Below, in pieces: positions 33,401 through 43,571 of a DNA stretch of 64,000 nucleotides (positions are counted from its first letter, which is position 1; the number at the start of each line of letters is the position of its first letter). A model generated the notes under the pieces. The model did no database searches. It was not told the origin of the DNA and was given only the letters and a program-made list of their open reading frames with translations. The translations under genes were made by a program, and so were the position numbers. This stretch comes from Whalleya microplaca. Lineage: Eukaryota; Ascomycota; Sordariomycetes; Xylariales; Xylariaceae. The stretch lies in assembly GCA_022497155.1 (NCBI GenBank), contig MU385730.1, positions 558,001-622,000 on the forward strand. The letters are read 5' to 3'.

Positions 33401-33511
33401 CTTGATAGGCAGGGCGCCCTCCTCGGCTAGAAAGTCGTTCTGAGCATCGATCACGATCAGAGCCCTACGAGTAGTCAAGGACGGGAGAAGCGTCTTGTCT
33501 ATGGGAAACAT
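30416..33511 (-). CDS. Three-domain fusion: isochorismatase-like, AlkB dioxygenase, GST-like
   Basis: One uninterrupted exon of 1031 residues from the ATG at 33511. The frame is open to 33676, but MFPIDKTLLPSL begins the domain. Residues 12-245 are an isochorismatase-like hydrolase: ALIVIDAQNDFL (Asp22), LVKTYY (Lys152) and CGCMTNIS. At the usual catalytic Cys position there is Ser185, as in isochorismatases rather than nicotinamidases. Residues 245-490 are disordered and acidic. Residues 495-715 are an AlkB-type 2-oxoglutarate/Fe(II) dioxygenase with HSD (596-598), WLH (His676) and RISLTFR (699-705), so metal and substrate ligands are present. Residues 774-990 are GST-like, with DNDLAKTTVQGDIAIMMYL and AGPGLSLADFAVWP. 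The C-terminal 40 residues are low complexity. The combination suggests repair or demethylation of alkylated nucleic acid linked to small-molecule or thiol chemistry; the true substrate is unknown. Confidence 0.88.
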   Translation of the reverse strand: MFPIDKTLLPSLTTRRALIVIDAQNDFLAEEGALPIKIPLDLPERLADLATDFRQSGGDVIWVCSQFDKSRSLQDEQVLTSDRPAQIRSSDIARGRRRHASPQIAQTTECPEAFLTQESPKQPKCVRPGTPGIEMHPTVANAVGPKDYSLVKTYYSAFRSEQLLRLLRMRFVTELFICGCMTNISIMATAVEAASHGYTITIVDDCCGFQSMMRHRCAVKRIADTTGCDVLTAEAVLGSFKPAKPKVASKRPDHRPAVGSGGRLPTVRRAEEEDGTAASPTSKIQSSLENLALSGEPAADKPDLQAPTQDPAQPLQPVVIAKEHEQEKSDQVPETAPSIVKSDATRPEPEPEDVVGSSPTDGDRDAQATSRGSSQLSPLAAQDHSMNALVSHDTSTIAPQPDKEHKAGADPIRPDDDESSSLAKKTNPESKALSDSSNKEPRLISRAADDPQPRREEESIKVSSTEGESNNNRMEPQNIRPSESEPLCEGDTKVIYDVLPAPLSDNVFERIRDEVRWQRMSHQGGEVPRLVAVQGQVDEDGTKPVYRHPADESPPLLPFSPTVQEIRGVIEERLGHPLNHVLIQFYRDGTDYISEHSDKTLDIARGSYIANVSLGAERTMTLRTKRQPKSKTIAAADAGENAEPSPEELKRQVQRAHLPHNSLCQMGLATNMRWLHAIRQDKRLEREKSAAERAYDGGRISLTFRHIGTFLDRDNQRIWGQGARSKSQAGAHEVINGQTDEAVKMLQAFGRENQSTEFDWDECYGAGFDVLHISAAQRLFLSVDPIVNMRIQLMLAEYGISYARGSMSPLFNWKDGKAARDAAAVPEDLPIKFVDNDLAKTTVQGDIAIMMYLDRVYGKARDDDDPSSSSSSPSPSQAALARQFSRFQQGLSLLDKHRASPTLTRELAIWDAYAGEAEFIAGPGLSLADFAVWPVLHDIYQKKHGDDPDPTTVAEKGNNSFENLRMYYERVKSREAVAKFLMRGEAAQARDTNTAATATAGGAGGGATKGDESSKKSPENREEPGDKEESR

Positions 33512-34875
33512 GATGGTGGTGCTATCTGAGTACGTATGGCATAGGGAACTCGCAGGTGATGTGTGAAGAACTAGCACGTGCGTTAGGAGAGCAGGGTGGT
33601 GGAAAGGCGAATGGTTCGGAAGCTTACTACATGAATACCGGCTGCTAGCTGCTATGATAGACACGAGTATACCCAAAACGTCGTATACGTGATGCTGCGT
33701 CGCGAGAGTTGCGGACGGCGGCGTATCATGAGAGAAAAGAGTCTATATCTAATGTGTTGGGCGTTTGTATCACTTCTAAGCTCGGGATCCGTCTTCGGCC
33801 GAGTAGGCTCTGGAGCTAACCGGAGATCAACGCATGGAACCAGGTACCAGGTAAAAGCAGCCAGTGTCAGTGTTATGTTATTGTTATGTTTGATGAAAGC
33901 CGATTGACAGGGTGTCGGAGGGTGGTATGGTATAACGGTATAACCAACAGCCGAGTTATGAGTTCGATAAGGCAGGTAAGGTAGAAATGTGCAGGGCGAT
34001 GAGAGCGATGGATGAGTGAGAACCAACCGAACCGAGCGTGTGTAAGTAAGAGCGAGATATGCCCAACTCGGAGCCGGAGCAAAAGCAAAAGAGCGGTGTT
34101 CACTATACTTCTAGGTAACGCGGTGGTAACGGTAATAATGCACGGGCTGCTCGAAACGGGGGGTGGTCTGGCCTTGACAAGAGGTCACAGAATGCAGATG
34201 GATGGCAGCTTGCAGCCTGCAGCTCTTGCAGCTCTTGCAGCAGGTAGGTTGCAGATGATAAGTAATGACAATGCCAATGCCAATGCTAATGATGACGATT
34301 CGAGGACTATGCGTAGGACGGTCGAGCTATTATGCAGCAGGACAGGGCTGGCGACGCCATTGATCTCATGAATGGCTAATAACTCGGCTGCTCGGTGTGC
34401 GTGCGCGCATGCAGCAGTCAGTCAGTCATCTAATAATAATAAGAAGCAATGTATCCCAATATCTCTCTAAACTGTATCTCTCTCTCTCTCTCTCTGCACA
34501 GCGCACAACGGTTGAATTGGGAATTGGGAAATTGGGGAATACAAGATTCGATGGCGAGGTGCAGGTGGTGTTTTGGAGGTGGTTATGAGAAAATGGGGGT
34601 GGACAGGGGAGGGGTTTATTGGGTTTATTGGGTTTATTGGAGTAGGTACGAACTGTAGAAATTCATTCATCAATTTTACCTTCGGCCCTGCCCTGTCTGT
34701 CAGAACCACATGGTCTGATGTATGTATTTAACTAACCTTTTTCTGTTTGGAGGGCATGAAGATCCTTTTAGTTGAGAGATGCCACTAAGGCTGTTAAGTA
34801 CCTAGGTAGTGCAGCAGTGTGCAGCGGGCTTACAGGGGCAAGAGGGGCAAAAAGAGGGGCCGGCCTTAAATGGCT

Positions 34876-34880
<5 letters not shown>

Positions 34881-34928
<48 letters not shown>
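34881..34928. repeat. (CT)24 microsatellite
   Basis: Twenty-four perfect CT units, followed at once by AT and 9 bp later by a TACCTAGGTA palindrome. Confidence 0.97.
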
Positions 34929-34931
<3 letters not shown>

Positions 34932-36834
34932 CTGCGTACCTAGGTACTTAAGTATCTTTCCCTCTTCCTCTCTGTGCCGGTCGTCTCTGGCTTCTAGAGT
35001 CTAGACCAAGCATTCCCTTCCCCACCAAATAGAAGCCCCAAAGTCATCACCACTGATAACCTGCATCAACGGGCGCGTCTGCCGATGTTGCGCTGCCCTA
35101 GGCAAATGCCCGAGAGGTTCCTATCGTGGAAGAGGAAAAGCCTCGCGCTGATCTGGAGTGCGTCGAGTATTATTGTCAGCAATGTGATTGCGCCAATCTG
35201 TTCTAGACTCTCTGATCGATGTCCTTGACAGTTTCATATATCCCTGATAATCCCCTGGTCAGCTTCTAGGTTTCTCCGCCTTTGCCCGTCAAGCGCCGTC
35301 AAGACCGTTATTAGTTGATCTCATAAGATATGAAACCGCAAGGGAAAGGCCGGCTAGTACGCATGTGTACTATGAATATGTAGTAGGTATATAGTGATAT
35401 GTAATAAGGATTTGTGATTACGTATCCCTATGATTCATTATTATGACGATGACGATGATGATGATTGTGTGTACGGAATATACACATTGCAGATGTTGTG
35501 TCTGCGTGTCTCCAGTCTGCGTATGTATCTGTCTGCCACGACCGGGCTTCTTGCTTGGTTCCATGTATAAAGTAAGCCGCACAATCTATTCTGTACTGAA
35601 GGCTGTTGTGTTATGTTGATAATAATAATAATAAGAGTCGCCCGTCATTTATTATCCTCGTCTCTTGTACGGAGTAAGGTATTGCAATTTTGTGGACCGG
35701 AAATCATTGCCAACTCGAGTATTCCGAATAAAGGATGATACATAGTACTGATCTCGTTGAATTGGTACTAGGGTCATGAGATCTTGTGACTAGACTATCG
35801 TATGTCGATGCCGTGTAGATCGTCAATATTGCAGTTGGAGCATCTTTATGCCCCAGCCTTAACAGACTTGATTACTCCAAGTCACACATACTTGCAGTAC
35901 ATACTTGTTGGAGCATGGAGGCGCCGCGCCCCAGACTTCTCACAGCATACGTGTACTCGCAGTACATACATACGCAATGACTTCTATGCCATAGCCTATC
36001 CATCACCTAGACCCTTCTTGCCCTTCAATTTCAATTGCTAGATGAGTTGTTCCTGCACGTCCATCTACGTATATGACTTGAGAGGTCGAGATGGAGTCGA
36101 GGACCTACTATAAACTCCACGATCTTCCATCTACCTCCAAGTAACGGTCCGTCCCGTCTATGTATGCGTACTTCGACTTTATTGCATCGTCGCATCGTTG
36201 TGGTATAAGTAAAATTTCCTGTGCCATGGCTTTAACCACTCATAATCACGTAATTACATTCATTTCGACAGATCAGGCAATTCATAAGGTACGCAATGTA
36301 CATATAGGTATCGCAACCCCTTGCGTGCGTGCCTCTAACTTAAAAAGTCCCCGGACAGATCCGCAACACACTCTAATATCCCGCGGATCTCAGTAATCTA
36401 CAGTTCCATACCACATGGGCATACGTAAGGGGTGTATAAACATGACACTCCCCTACTCTTCATCAGCGATGGGTAGCAACATAGATGGCGATGCAACCTT
36501 CGTGCCTGGCCCAGCCTGCCGCCTATACGCAAGATATATTAATTCACAGCGTAGATCGAGACCTCTACAAGGGCGAAATGGTCAAAAGCCTACTCGTTCT
36601 GGTCCTGCAAGTGTCATCATTGGCCGCCCTACCATTCGAACCGACTCGGATGCTACGATATAAATCCTGGTGCTTCCGGGATATGTAAAAGGACAATGCA
36701 GAGTTCCCTCGTGCGTGTGTGTCTGTGTGTCCGTGTGTCTGTATGTATTTATGTGTCCGTGTGTATGAAGTATGGTATTATATGTGAAGTATATGTGCGT
36801 AGTATATCTGCGTACCTATGTGCAGTATACGGAT

Positions 36835-36838
<4 letters not shown>

Positions 36839-36872
<34 letters not shown>
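36839..36872. repeat. (TG)17 microsatellite
   Basis: Seventeen TG units preceded by imperfect GTGTGTGTCTGTGTG sequence from about 36714. Confidence 0.95.
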
Positions 36873-36873
<1 letters not shown>

Positions 36874-38399
36874 ATTGGAAACCCCATGTCCAAAAATACT
36901 TACTCGACTACCGGATATAGCTAGACGGTATGTGGCGATTTTTAAGCCTCGCTCGGTATGTCTTGCAGCTGAGTCGTCGTCCGCCCCCGGCATCAGATCG
37001 GGTTCTGTCATGCGAAGGATCCACGACCCTGCTCCAGACATGGCAGCGCATCCTGCGATAACGACGGGATCATGCCTTCGAGCAGCGGAAGGCCTGCCGA
37101 AAGCAATACCTGCGCGGGGTTTTTCCTTTACAGATACTCTCATCGTGGTACTCACCGATGCTCATGTGTGTAGGTAGCATACAGGGTGTTACAGGGGAAA
37201 AAAAAAATAGAATAACTAAGGTAAGTAGCGACTATTGACCGAAAAGGCTCACTCTCTACTTCTGGCGATATCCTACTTGCCTACATAGGATACCTCACCA
37301 CCGGCGTGCATGCGCCGTGCATGCCCAGTACCTTGATGCTCGCGTGCTAGTCCTGCTGAGCGACCGGGGTAGAAAGTTCCGGTCGAGATCACCACGTTTA
37401 TCGAGGATGATCTCAGGGGTTCGTCGTGTTCGATGGGAGCGGGCGGGCAGTAGTTCCCGTGTGGCTATCGGACCATGCCTTATTGTGGGAGGTGGGTTGG
37501 AGAGCTGAAAAAAGACAGTCGGCCCTGTCGAAGGGGGATATGTGTGACATGATGACGAGTCGACGAGGTTCATCATCTCCGTAGCTAATTAAGGAACCAG
37601 CTGGGATGATGGCGAATAGTAACTAGTGCGTACGTCCCTCGTACTACGTACAGTAAACTCGGTAAGCAGGTGAGGGCATTATGTTCAAGAAACGAAGATG
37701 GTGTATATTGTACGCCCTCACATATCACATACCCGATGTTTCAGAGACGGGAGGCCGCAGATGGAGTTAGCGAGCAGCAAACCTCTCGTTCGTCCCTATC
37801 TCCGTTCGGCTTCGGCGTCGATTTTGAAATTCAAGCTGGTGTTGGATGTGACAGCAATTCTTACTTCCGTTATGAAGTTGCATTACAGCATGAGCATATA
37901 ACCGCCAATACGACCTACTGAGATCCCCTTTTGCCATGTCACAGTTACGCACATGTGTGTGCATAGTATGTCGGGTTGCTGCGTTCCGACGTAGTAGATG
38001 ACGAGTTCTGGTCTATTTATTGTCTATGTATGTATCTAGGTAGGTATAATAAGTCTATCTCTATAGGTAATTTTTATCCCTCTATTCTCTAGACTCTCAT
38101 TGGGCCTTGGGCACTTCAGATTCCTCCTGGCATTAATCTGACTGCGTCTTCGCGGCCCTATTTGCTGCAGTTCTTCTACCACAATTTGCCACACCAATAC
38201 CGTAACCCGAAACCACTGCCAGCCGGAACTTCATAACGTATTATTCCCGTGATCCCCAGCCTTGATTAAATGCCGGATTGATGAAGCCCGATCGAGTATT
38301 GGAGCCCGAAATGGCGGCTGCTCTCGAGCCAACGATGAGACAGACAACTGGAAATGCAATGGTCCTCTGCGGGATGGGTCGCTAATGCGGTAGCATCGA

Positions 38400-39803
38400 T
38401 CAAGACGACGTCCCATCATCCAGTTGATCCATCTCGCCCAACTGCCGATTGATCTCACCGAAGCTGGGTCGCTCGGGACCGACCGGGGAGGAGCATCGTC
38501 GATGCAGGGCAGCCAGCCGCATCGAGACCCTGAGCTCCTCCTCGCTAAAGCGCGGCTTCATGAGGGACCACACGTCCTCGATCAGGTGCGCGAAGGCCAG
38601 CGCCTCGAGCTGCTCCACCCTCCCGTAGTGCTGCTTCTGTTCCTTCTCCTGCTCCTGCTTATCATACACGGACGCGGCGCCGAAGTCGCCCAGGAGCGCG
38701 TGCCCGTCGTCGCTGAAGAGCACGTTGTGCGCGTACAGGTCACCGTGCGCCACGCCGCGGGCATGCAGATGGCCCACGGCGGCCGCGACGCCCCTCAGGA
38801 TGCCCAGGCCCTGGCGCGTGGTCAGCGCGGCGGCGCCGGGCGCGAAGCGGTCGCGCGTGCAGGTCTGTAGGGACGGCGGCTGGCCCAGGGTCCGGTAGCG
38901 GCTGCTGGGGATCAGCTGCATGACGAGGCCTTCCCGGCGGTCCGGGTGGTCGCGGATCTTGCCCAGGGGGTCGATGAGGTTCGCGTGCGGGCCGGCGCGC
39001 AGGCACGCGCGCATCTCGTCCGTCGGTGTCCCGTCGCTCGTCACGTCGCCCTTGAACAGCTTGATGGCGACCTCCCTGTGCGCGCGGTCGATCCCGTTCC
39101 AGTGGCCCTTGGAGATGATGCCCGAGGCGCCCTCGCCGAGGAGGTGGTGCACGTCGAGGTCGGCCCAGCTCACGTCCGCGAGACGGCTCGACGGGGTATC
39201 TGTGGCGTGTGACTCGTCATCATGCTTGGGTACAGCTGCGGCACAGGGGTTGCCGGCGAAGGAGAGGAAGGCGAGCTCCGGCAGCTCAAACAGCCAGCCG
39301 GGCAGTTCTGCAATGCGATTGGCCGAGAGCCGCAGCAAGCCGAGCTTCTTACACGCTGCCATTTCGTCTGGCAGGCTACGCAGCTTGTTACCGGACAACA
39401 TGCATTTCTGGAGGCGCGCGCACTGGCCGATGCTCTTGGGGAGCGATTCGATCTCGTTGTTAGTCAGGATCAGCCAGCGCAGCTTGGGTGGCAGAGAGTT
39501 CTCCGGGACCTCGGCCATCCGGTTGCCTCGAAAGGCGACCATCTCGAGCTCGGGACATTGTGCAAGCTCCTTGGGGAAGACGGAGAAGTTGCAGTTGGAG
39601 AATAAGGCGATCTTGAGCTTCTCCAGGCGGCCGAAGTCTTCTGGTAAGGTCGATAGGCCGGTGCCAGAGAGGTCGAGGTGCTCCAGGGTTTCAGCCGCAT
39701 CGAAGATTTCGGTAGGAAAGTGGCTTAGGGGCTTCGATATGTTCAGCTTTGTAGTAGGGCTCAGCGCCTCCCCGTTAGGAACCAGGTTTGCAGGTAGATG
39801 CAT
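38400..39803 (-). CDS. Leucine-rich-repeat protein kinase
   Basis: A single exon encodes 467 residues. Residues 20-190 form about seven LRRs of the LxxLxLxxNxLxxLP type (LEHLDLSGTGLSTLPEDF, LRWLILTNNEIESLP, LGLLRLSANRIAELP). A kinase domain follows: glycine loop GEGASG (223-228), ATP-binding Lys248 in VAIKLF, catalytic loop HGDLYAHN (353-360) and DFG (373-375). The HRD Arg is Gly, so this is a non-RD kinase that probably needs no activation-loop phosphorylation. There is no signal peptide or transmembrane helix, so it is cytoplasmic, unlike plant receptor kinases. The kinase C-lobe is short and ends close to the stop codon. The substrate is unknown. Confidence 0.85.
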   Translation of the reverse strand: MHLPANLVPNGEALSPTTKLNISKPLSHFPTEIFDAAETLEHLDLSGTGLSTLPEDFGRLEKLKIALFSNCNFSVFPKELAQCPELEMVAFRGNRMAEVPENSLPPKLRWLILTNNEIESLPKSIGQCARLQKCMLSGNKLRSLPDEMAACKKLGLLRLSANRIAELPGWLFELPELAFLSFAGNPCAAAVPKHDDESHATDTPSSRLADVSWADLDVHHLLGEGASGIISKGHWNGIDRAHREVAIKLFKGDVTSDGTPTDEMRACLRAGPHANLIDPLGKIRDHPDRREGLVMQLIPSSRYRTLGQPPSLQTCTRDRFAPGAAALTTRQGLGILRGVAAAVGHLHARGVAHGDLYAHNVLFSDDGHALLGDFGAASVYDKQEQEKEQKQHYGRVEQLEALAFAHLIEDVWSLMKPRFSEEELRVSMRLAALHRRCSSPVGPERPSFGEINRQLGEMDQLDDGTSS

Positions 39804-41394
39804 GGTGAGTGATTGGCCCTAAAGCTACCCAATGCCTGTAAAGAATGAATGTGTTGGTTTGATCGTAGGCCTGCCAATATTATAGAATCTCGGTGTTGTC
39901 TAACATACGTGTCACGGAGACGAGATCTGAGACACCCAAGGGAACACAGAGATCAGACGAGATTACCGATTAATGCATATCAGAGAAACAGCGACACCCC
40001 ATGTCATCGCTTGGTCATGGAGAAGTGTCAATATATAGTCCATGTAAATAGTTAACTCTGAAGAGATGGTTCCTACTCTGGATAACTCTGGAGCGCCCTC
40101 GGATGAAATATCAGGCATCTGATAGTGTCAGTCTTACCGACAATTGATAGGCGAGTCTCCGTATTGAACTTCATCATGTCTTACTGTATGTCAGCATGTT
40201 TGCTGGCCCTCAACAATGGGTTATCAAGCCATTATCAAGCGCATCTGAAGTATGTCTATCAGGTAGATTCTGTCTCCAGGCAACTCAAAACACTTTTTGA
40301 CTGCCACGTCCACCGTTTATGCGAGGTGTCACCGAGATAATAAATCTAGGCAAACTTGCCTCACTCTGATACGTTCAATATATGGGTTTGATTAAAACTC
40401 TCACTTCCACATTTCCTCTTTCAACTAACAACCTACTCGATATTTATCACAACCACCCTCCCCGACAACACAACGATACTTACGACGATACTTGGTGCTT
40501 CAGAATGAATCATCGGTTCGAGATTATAATGAGAAGACATTATCAACACAACAAGGCTATCAATATAAGATACCATAGAGTTTCCAACAGCACTCCAACG
40601 AAGACCACCGAGAGTATGTATTATGATACATCGCGAACGTGATCGATAATTGTACCTCATGGCACCAACCTCCACAATGCCGCTTTTTCGAGGTAGAAGG
40701 CCCTTAGGCCTACCTACCTATTATGTAATAAGCTTTACTCAACCCCGCTATGATGCCACCAAGCCTCTCTCATGGCACGTGATATGGCGTTGACTTGTCC
40801 AGCCACACTGTTCCTATGGCACTAGCCATATGCCCCACTATATTGACCAATATCACTAGCCACACTGATATCCACCGACTCCCGAGTGACTGGTACATGC
40901 GTACATGTACCAAAGCTCTCAACTGCTCTATCTTCAACCTCTAGCCGCGGAGACCAAACCGCTCTCTGGCTCGAACTTTTCCTACATATACACGCGAACA
41001 GCGGCCTCAGACAAACAGCACCAGCAAAATATTATCAAATAAATCATTTTCCAGCGTCGCGAGTTGTGTTTTCAATCTGACGATCTGTTATCCGTTTCCC
41101 ACTTTGCCATCGTTCGCAGTTTCGCAATTTCGCGTCCTCTGAGTCTCCAAAGCTGCCTTCTCGATCCCGTTGTCATTCTTGACAAGAACAGCTGCCAGAA
41201 GTGAATCACTCGAGAAGCATCGACACGTCTGTGTTTTCAAGTATATTCACTAATTCCAGCTGATTGTACCTCGTACATCTCACACCTCACACGTCTCCAG
41301 CTCTCCGTGCTTTCCCTATCCCCCGACCAATCTCTTCCTCGCCTACTTGTCTCTGATCTGCTCTGATCTTTTCGATTGATCTACATTTGTCATC
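39804..41394. other. Divergent intergenic region, LRR kinase and TAF8
   Basis: 1.6 kb between divergent start codons. No supportable gene. The last 300 bp before TAF8 are pyrimidine-rich, as in fungal promoters and leaders. Confidence 0.55.
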
Positions 41395-42446
41395 ATGGAA
41401 AGCATCTCTCGAAAGCGTCCGAGCTCCAGCGACGATGAGCATGACCACAATGACCGATCCAAGAGACAACGTACCGAGACTGTCGAGCCCGAGCCTGCAC
41501 CCACCCAACCTGACCCAGAAGAACCCGTCTCAGCAGTTACGGCAGCCCCTACATCATTTCCTATATCGGTTCCTGCAGCAGCTCCTACGTACGACCTCGT
41601 AAACCGCCCTACTGCAGAAGATCTGGGAAGAGATGGCATGAAGAGGGCCATCTCTATGGTGTTGAAGCATGTTGGCTTCGACTCCGCCATGAACGATGCG
41701 TTGGAGAGCTTCACGGAGACAGCCGACACATGTGCGCGCAAGCTTATCTGTAACATCCTGCGGTATGGTAGGCTAATCGATACGGCACAGATATCACTGG
41801 CTTTGTGGACCACCTGAAGCAGACTGCGAATGCGGCAAGAAGAGTCGAACCGACCCCAGCCGACTTCGCCACCATTTTGCGACGACACAACATTCCCATG
41901 GCCTCTCTGAAGCCACACCTGAAGAACCCCCTGCCGAAGACGCAACTCGAGCCGACGTGGTACAACCCCATTAAGGAAGATGTCGAGCACCTGCAGAAGC
42001 CACGTCCATTCCTGGGCGACGAGCTGGACGGCCGGGCAGAGAAGGAGGCCAGGCCGTGGATTCCGAAGTCTCTGCCTTCGTTCCCGTCCTTGCACACCTA
42101 CAAGTTCACCCCGGCCGTGGTGAAGCCGCGCGATCTGGACAAGAAGCGCGCGAAGGCATTGGCAGACGCGAAGAAGGGCGAGGCGGCGCTGAGACACATC
42201 GACCGGGCGGCCAAGATCAGTCGGCTTAAGGAGCTGAAGGAAGCAGCGCAACGCGACCCGCTGAGCAGGCAGCGCCACGAAGCATGGGAGAACCTGATGA
42301 CGGACCTCTTGCGGCAGGGCGGTGGTTCGGCAGAAATTGCGGACCACAGCACCATTGTTAACGCCAATGCGAAGTACTTCCGCAAGGAGTTGCCCAGGAC
42401 CAGCAGACGGCTTCCCACAGAGGCCACGCACGGCCATCAGAGTTGA
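41395..42446 (+). CDS. TAF8: TFIID subunit TAF8
   Basis: Exon 1 is 41395-41731 and exon 2 is 41791-42446, giving 330 residues. The 59-nt intron uses donor GTGCGC, branch GGCTAATC and acceptor GGCACAG; it joins FTETADTY to ITGFVDHLKQTANAARR and so restores the histone fold (about 75-150). Reading through the intron instead gives a frame that stops at 41817 and breaks the fold. The N-terminus has a basic nuclear signal (KRPSSS...RSKRQR). The C-terminal TAF8 block is clear: RPWIPKSLPSFPSLHTYKFTP. TAF8 pairs with TAF10 in the TFIID core and links it to TAF2. Lys/Arg-rich helices follow to the end. Confidence 0.9.
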
Positions 42447-43571
42447 GAACCGTCACGATTCGAATGCCTGCGAATTTCTACGAACATCTACGGATGTTCA
42501 CGATTAATTTATAATGTCTATTTTTTTTTTTTTTGTGGCGGTTCCAACGAAGTTCGCACTCTATGGACGTCTACTCGAAGGGATGCTCAGGGCGGTTAAG
42601 CTGAGGATGACTGAGAGTTTCAGCTTAATCTATAAGCCGGTGGAGAGGTTCCTGCTACAGACTTGGGTCTTCTATACCTAGGCTCAGGCCATCATGGAAG
42701 CTGGTGGAGGGGAGTGTGTTTGATTAGATTTTATCAGGGGAATGATTTGGCACTGCATTCAAGGTCTGCATGGGTGGATTGGGAGTTTGGTCATGATTCC
42801 GAGGATTTAAAGGATACAGGGAATACAAGGAATACAAGGAATACAGGCGTTCAGGAAGGGAGTACTGCGATGATTTGCAAATGATACCCTTTGTCGGAGT
42901 AGTGTCTTGTTACAACATTCTCTGCAATTATACGTTATGGTTTTTCATCCCTATATGATTGCATATCTCCATCACCCTATCTCTACATGTAGTGATTTGT
43001 GTGTATAATGGTGATCTAGGTACTTGTATGCTATGAAATCCAGCACTGAGGGTCTTTGTGACTTTGCTGAAGTGCATACCGGTGGCCATGTACCTACCTA
43101 CCCTAAGCACTTGAGAAATCTACCGTCGGTGCTTTGCACCCATTGTCTTCCATGACATGCATGCAAAGGTACATTATGTAAGGTAGGTCGGGTACTTGTA
43201 CCCGCTTAAGGCTGCCCGGTGTCTGACTGGAATCTGGACTGTCAGGCAGCCACAGGCAGCTGTCACAGTCATCATCGACGAGACCCCCTGATTGGCTACA
43301 GCCCCACCACGCAAATGCAAGGCTACATGTGTACCTGAGTACCTAGGTACATGTAGGTAGGCCATTAGCGACCCGGACCCTAACCAAATCCCACACAAAA
43401 TTTCTCGGGGAAAAATCGAAGACTCAGAGTGCAGGACCGCCAAACCGCCGACTTGTGTGTGCGTCGTCTTCTGAAGATACAGCCCAGCTCAATCTTTAAT
43501 TAATCTCTCTTTCTCCCTCCCCCGACACAAGGAGTACCTCGACACAGTCCAGCAGAGTATTCCCCCTCACA
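42447..43571. other. Intergenic region, TAF8 3' flank and cpc2 promoter
   Basis: A T13 run near 42521, a GGAATACAA tandem at about 42820-42845, and one TACCTAGGTA palindrome at 43340-43349, about 230 bp before the cpc2 start codon. No gene seen. Confidence 0.6.

Larger units (their letters stand above)
33512..38399. other. 4.9-kb gene-free intergenic region with microsatellites
   Basis: No coding sequence with family features. Landmarks: a (CT)n tract, a (TG)n tract, a GGGTTTATT tandem at about 34613-34640, (AAT)n near 35620, and two TACCTAGGTA palindromes (34799-34808 and 34937-34946). It contains the promoter of the fusion gene on its left side. Confidence 0.6.
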
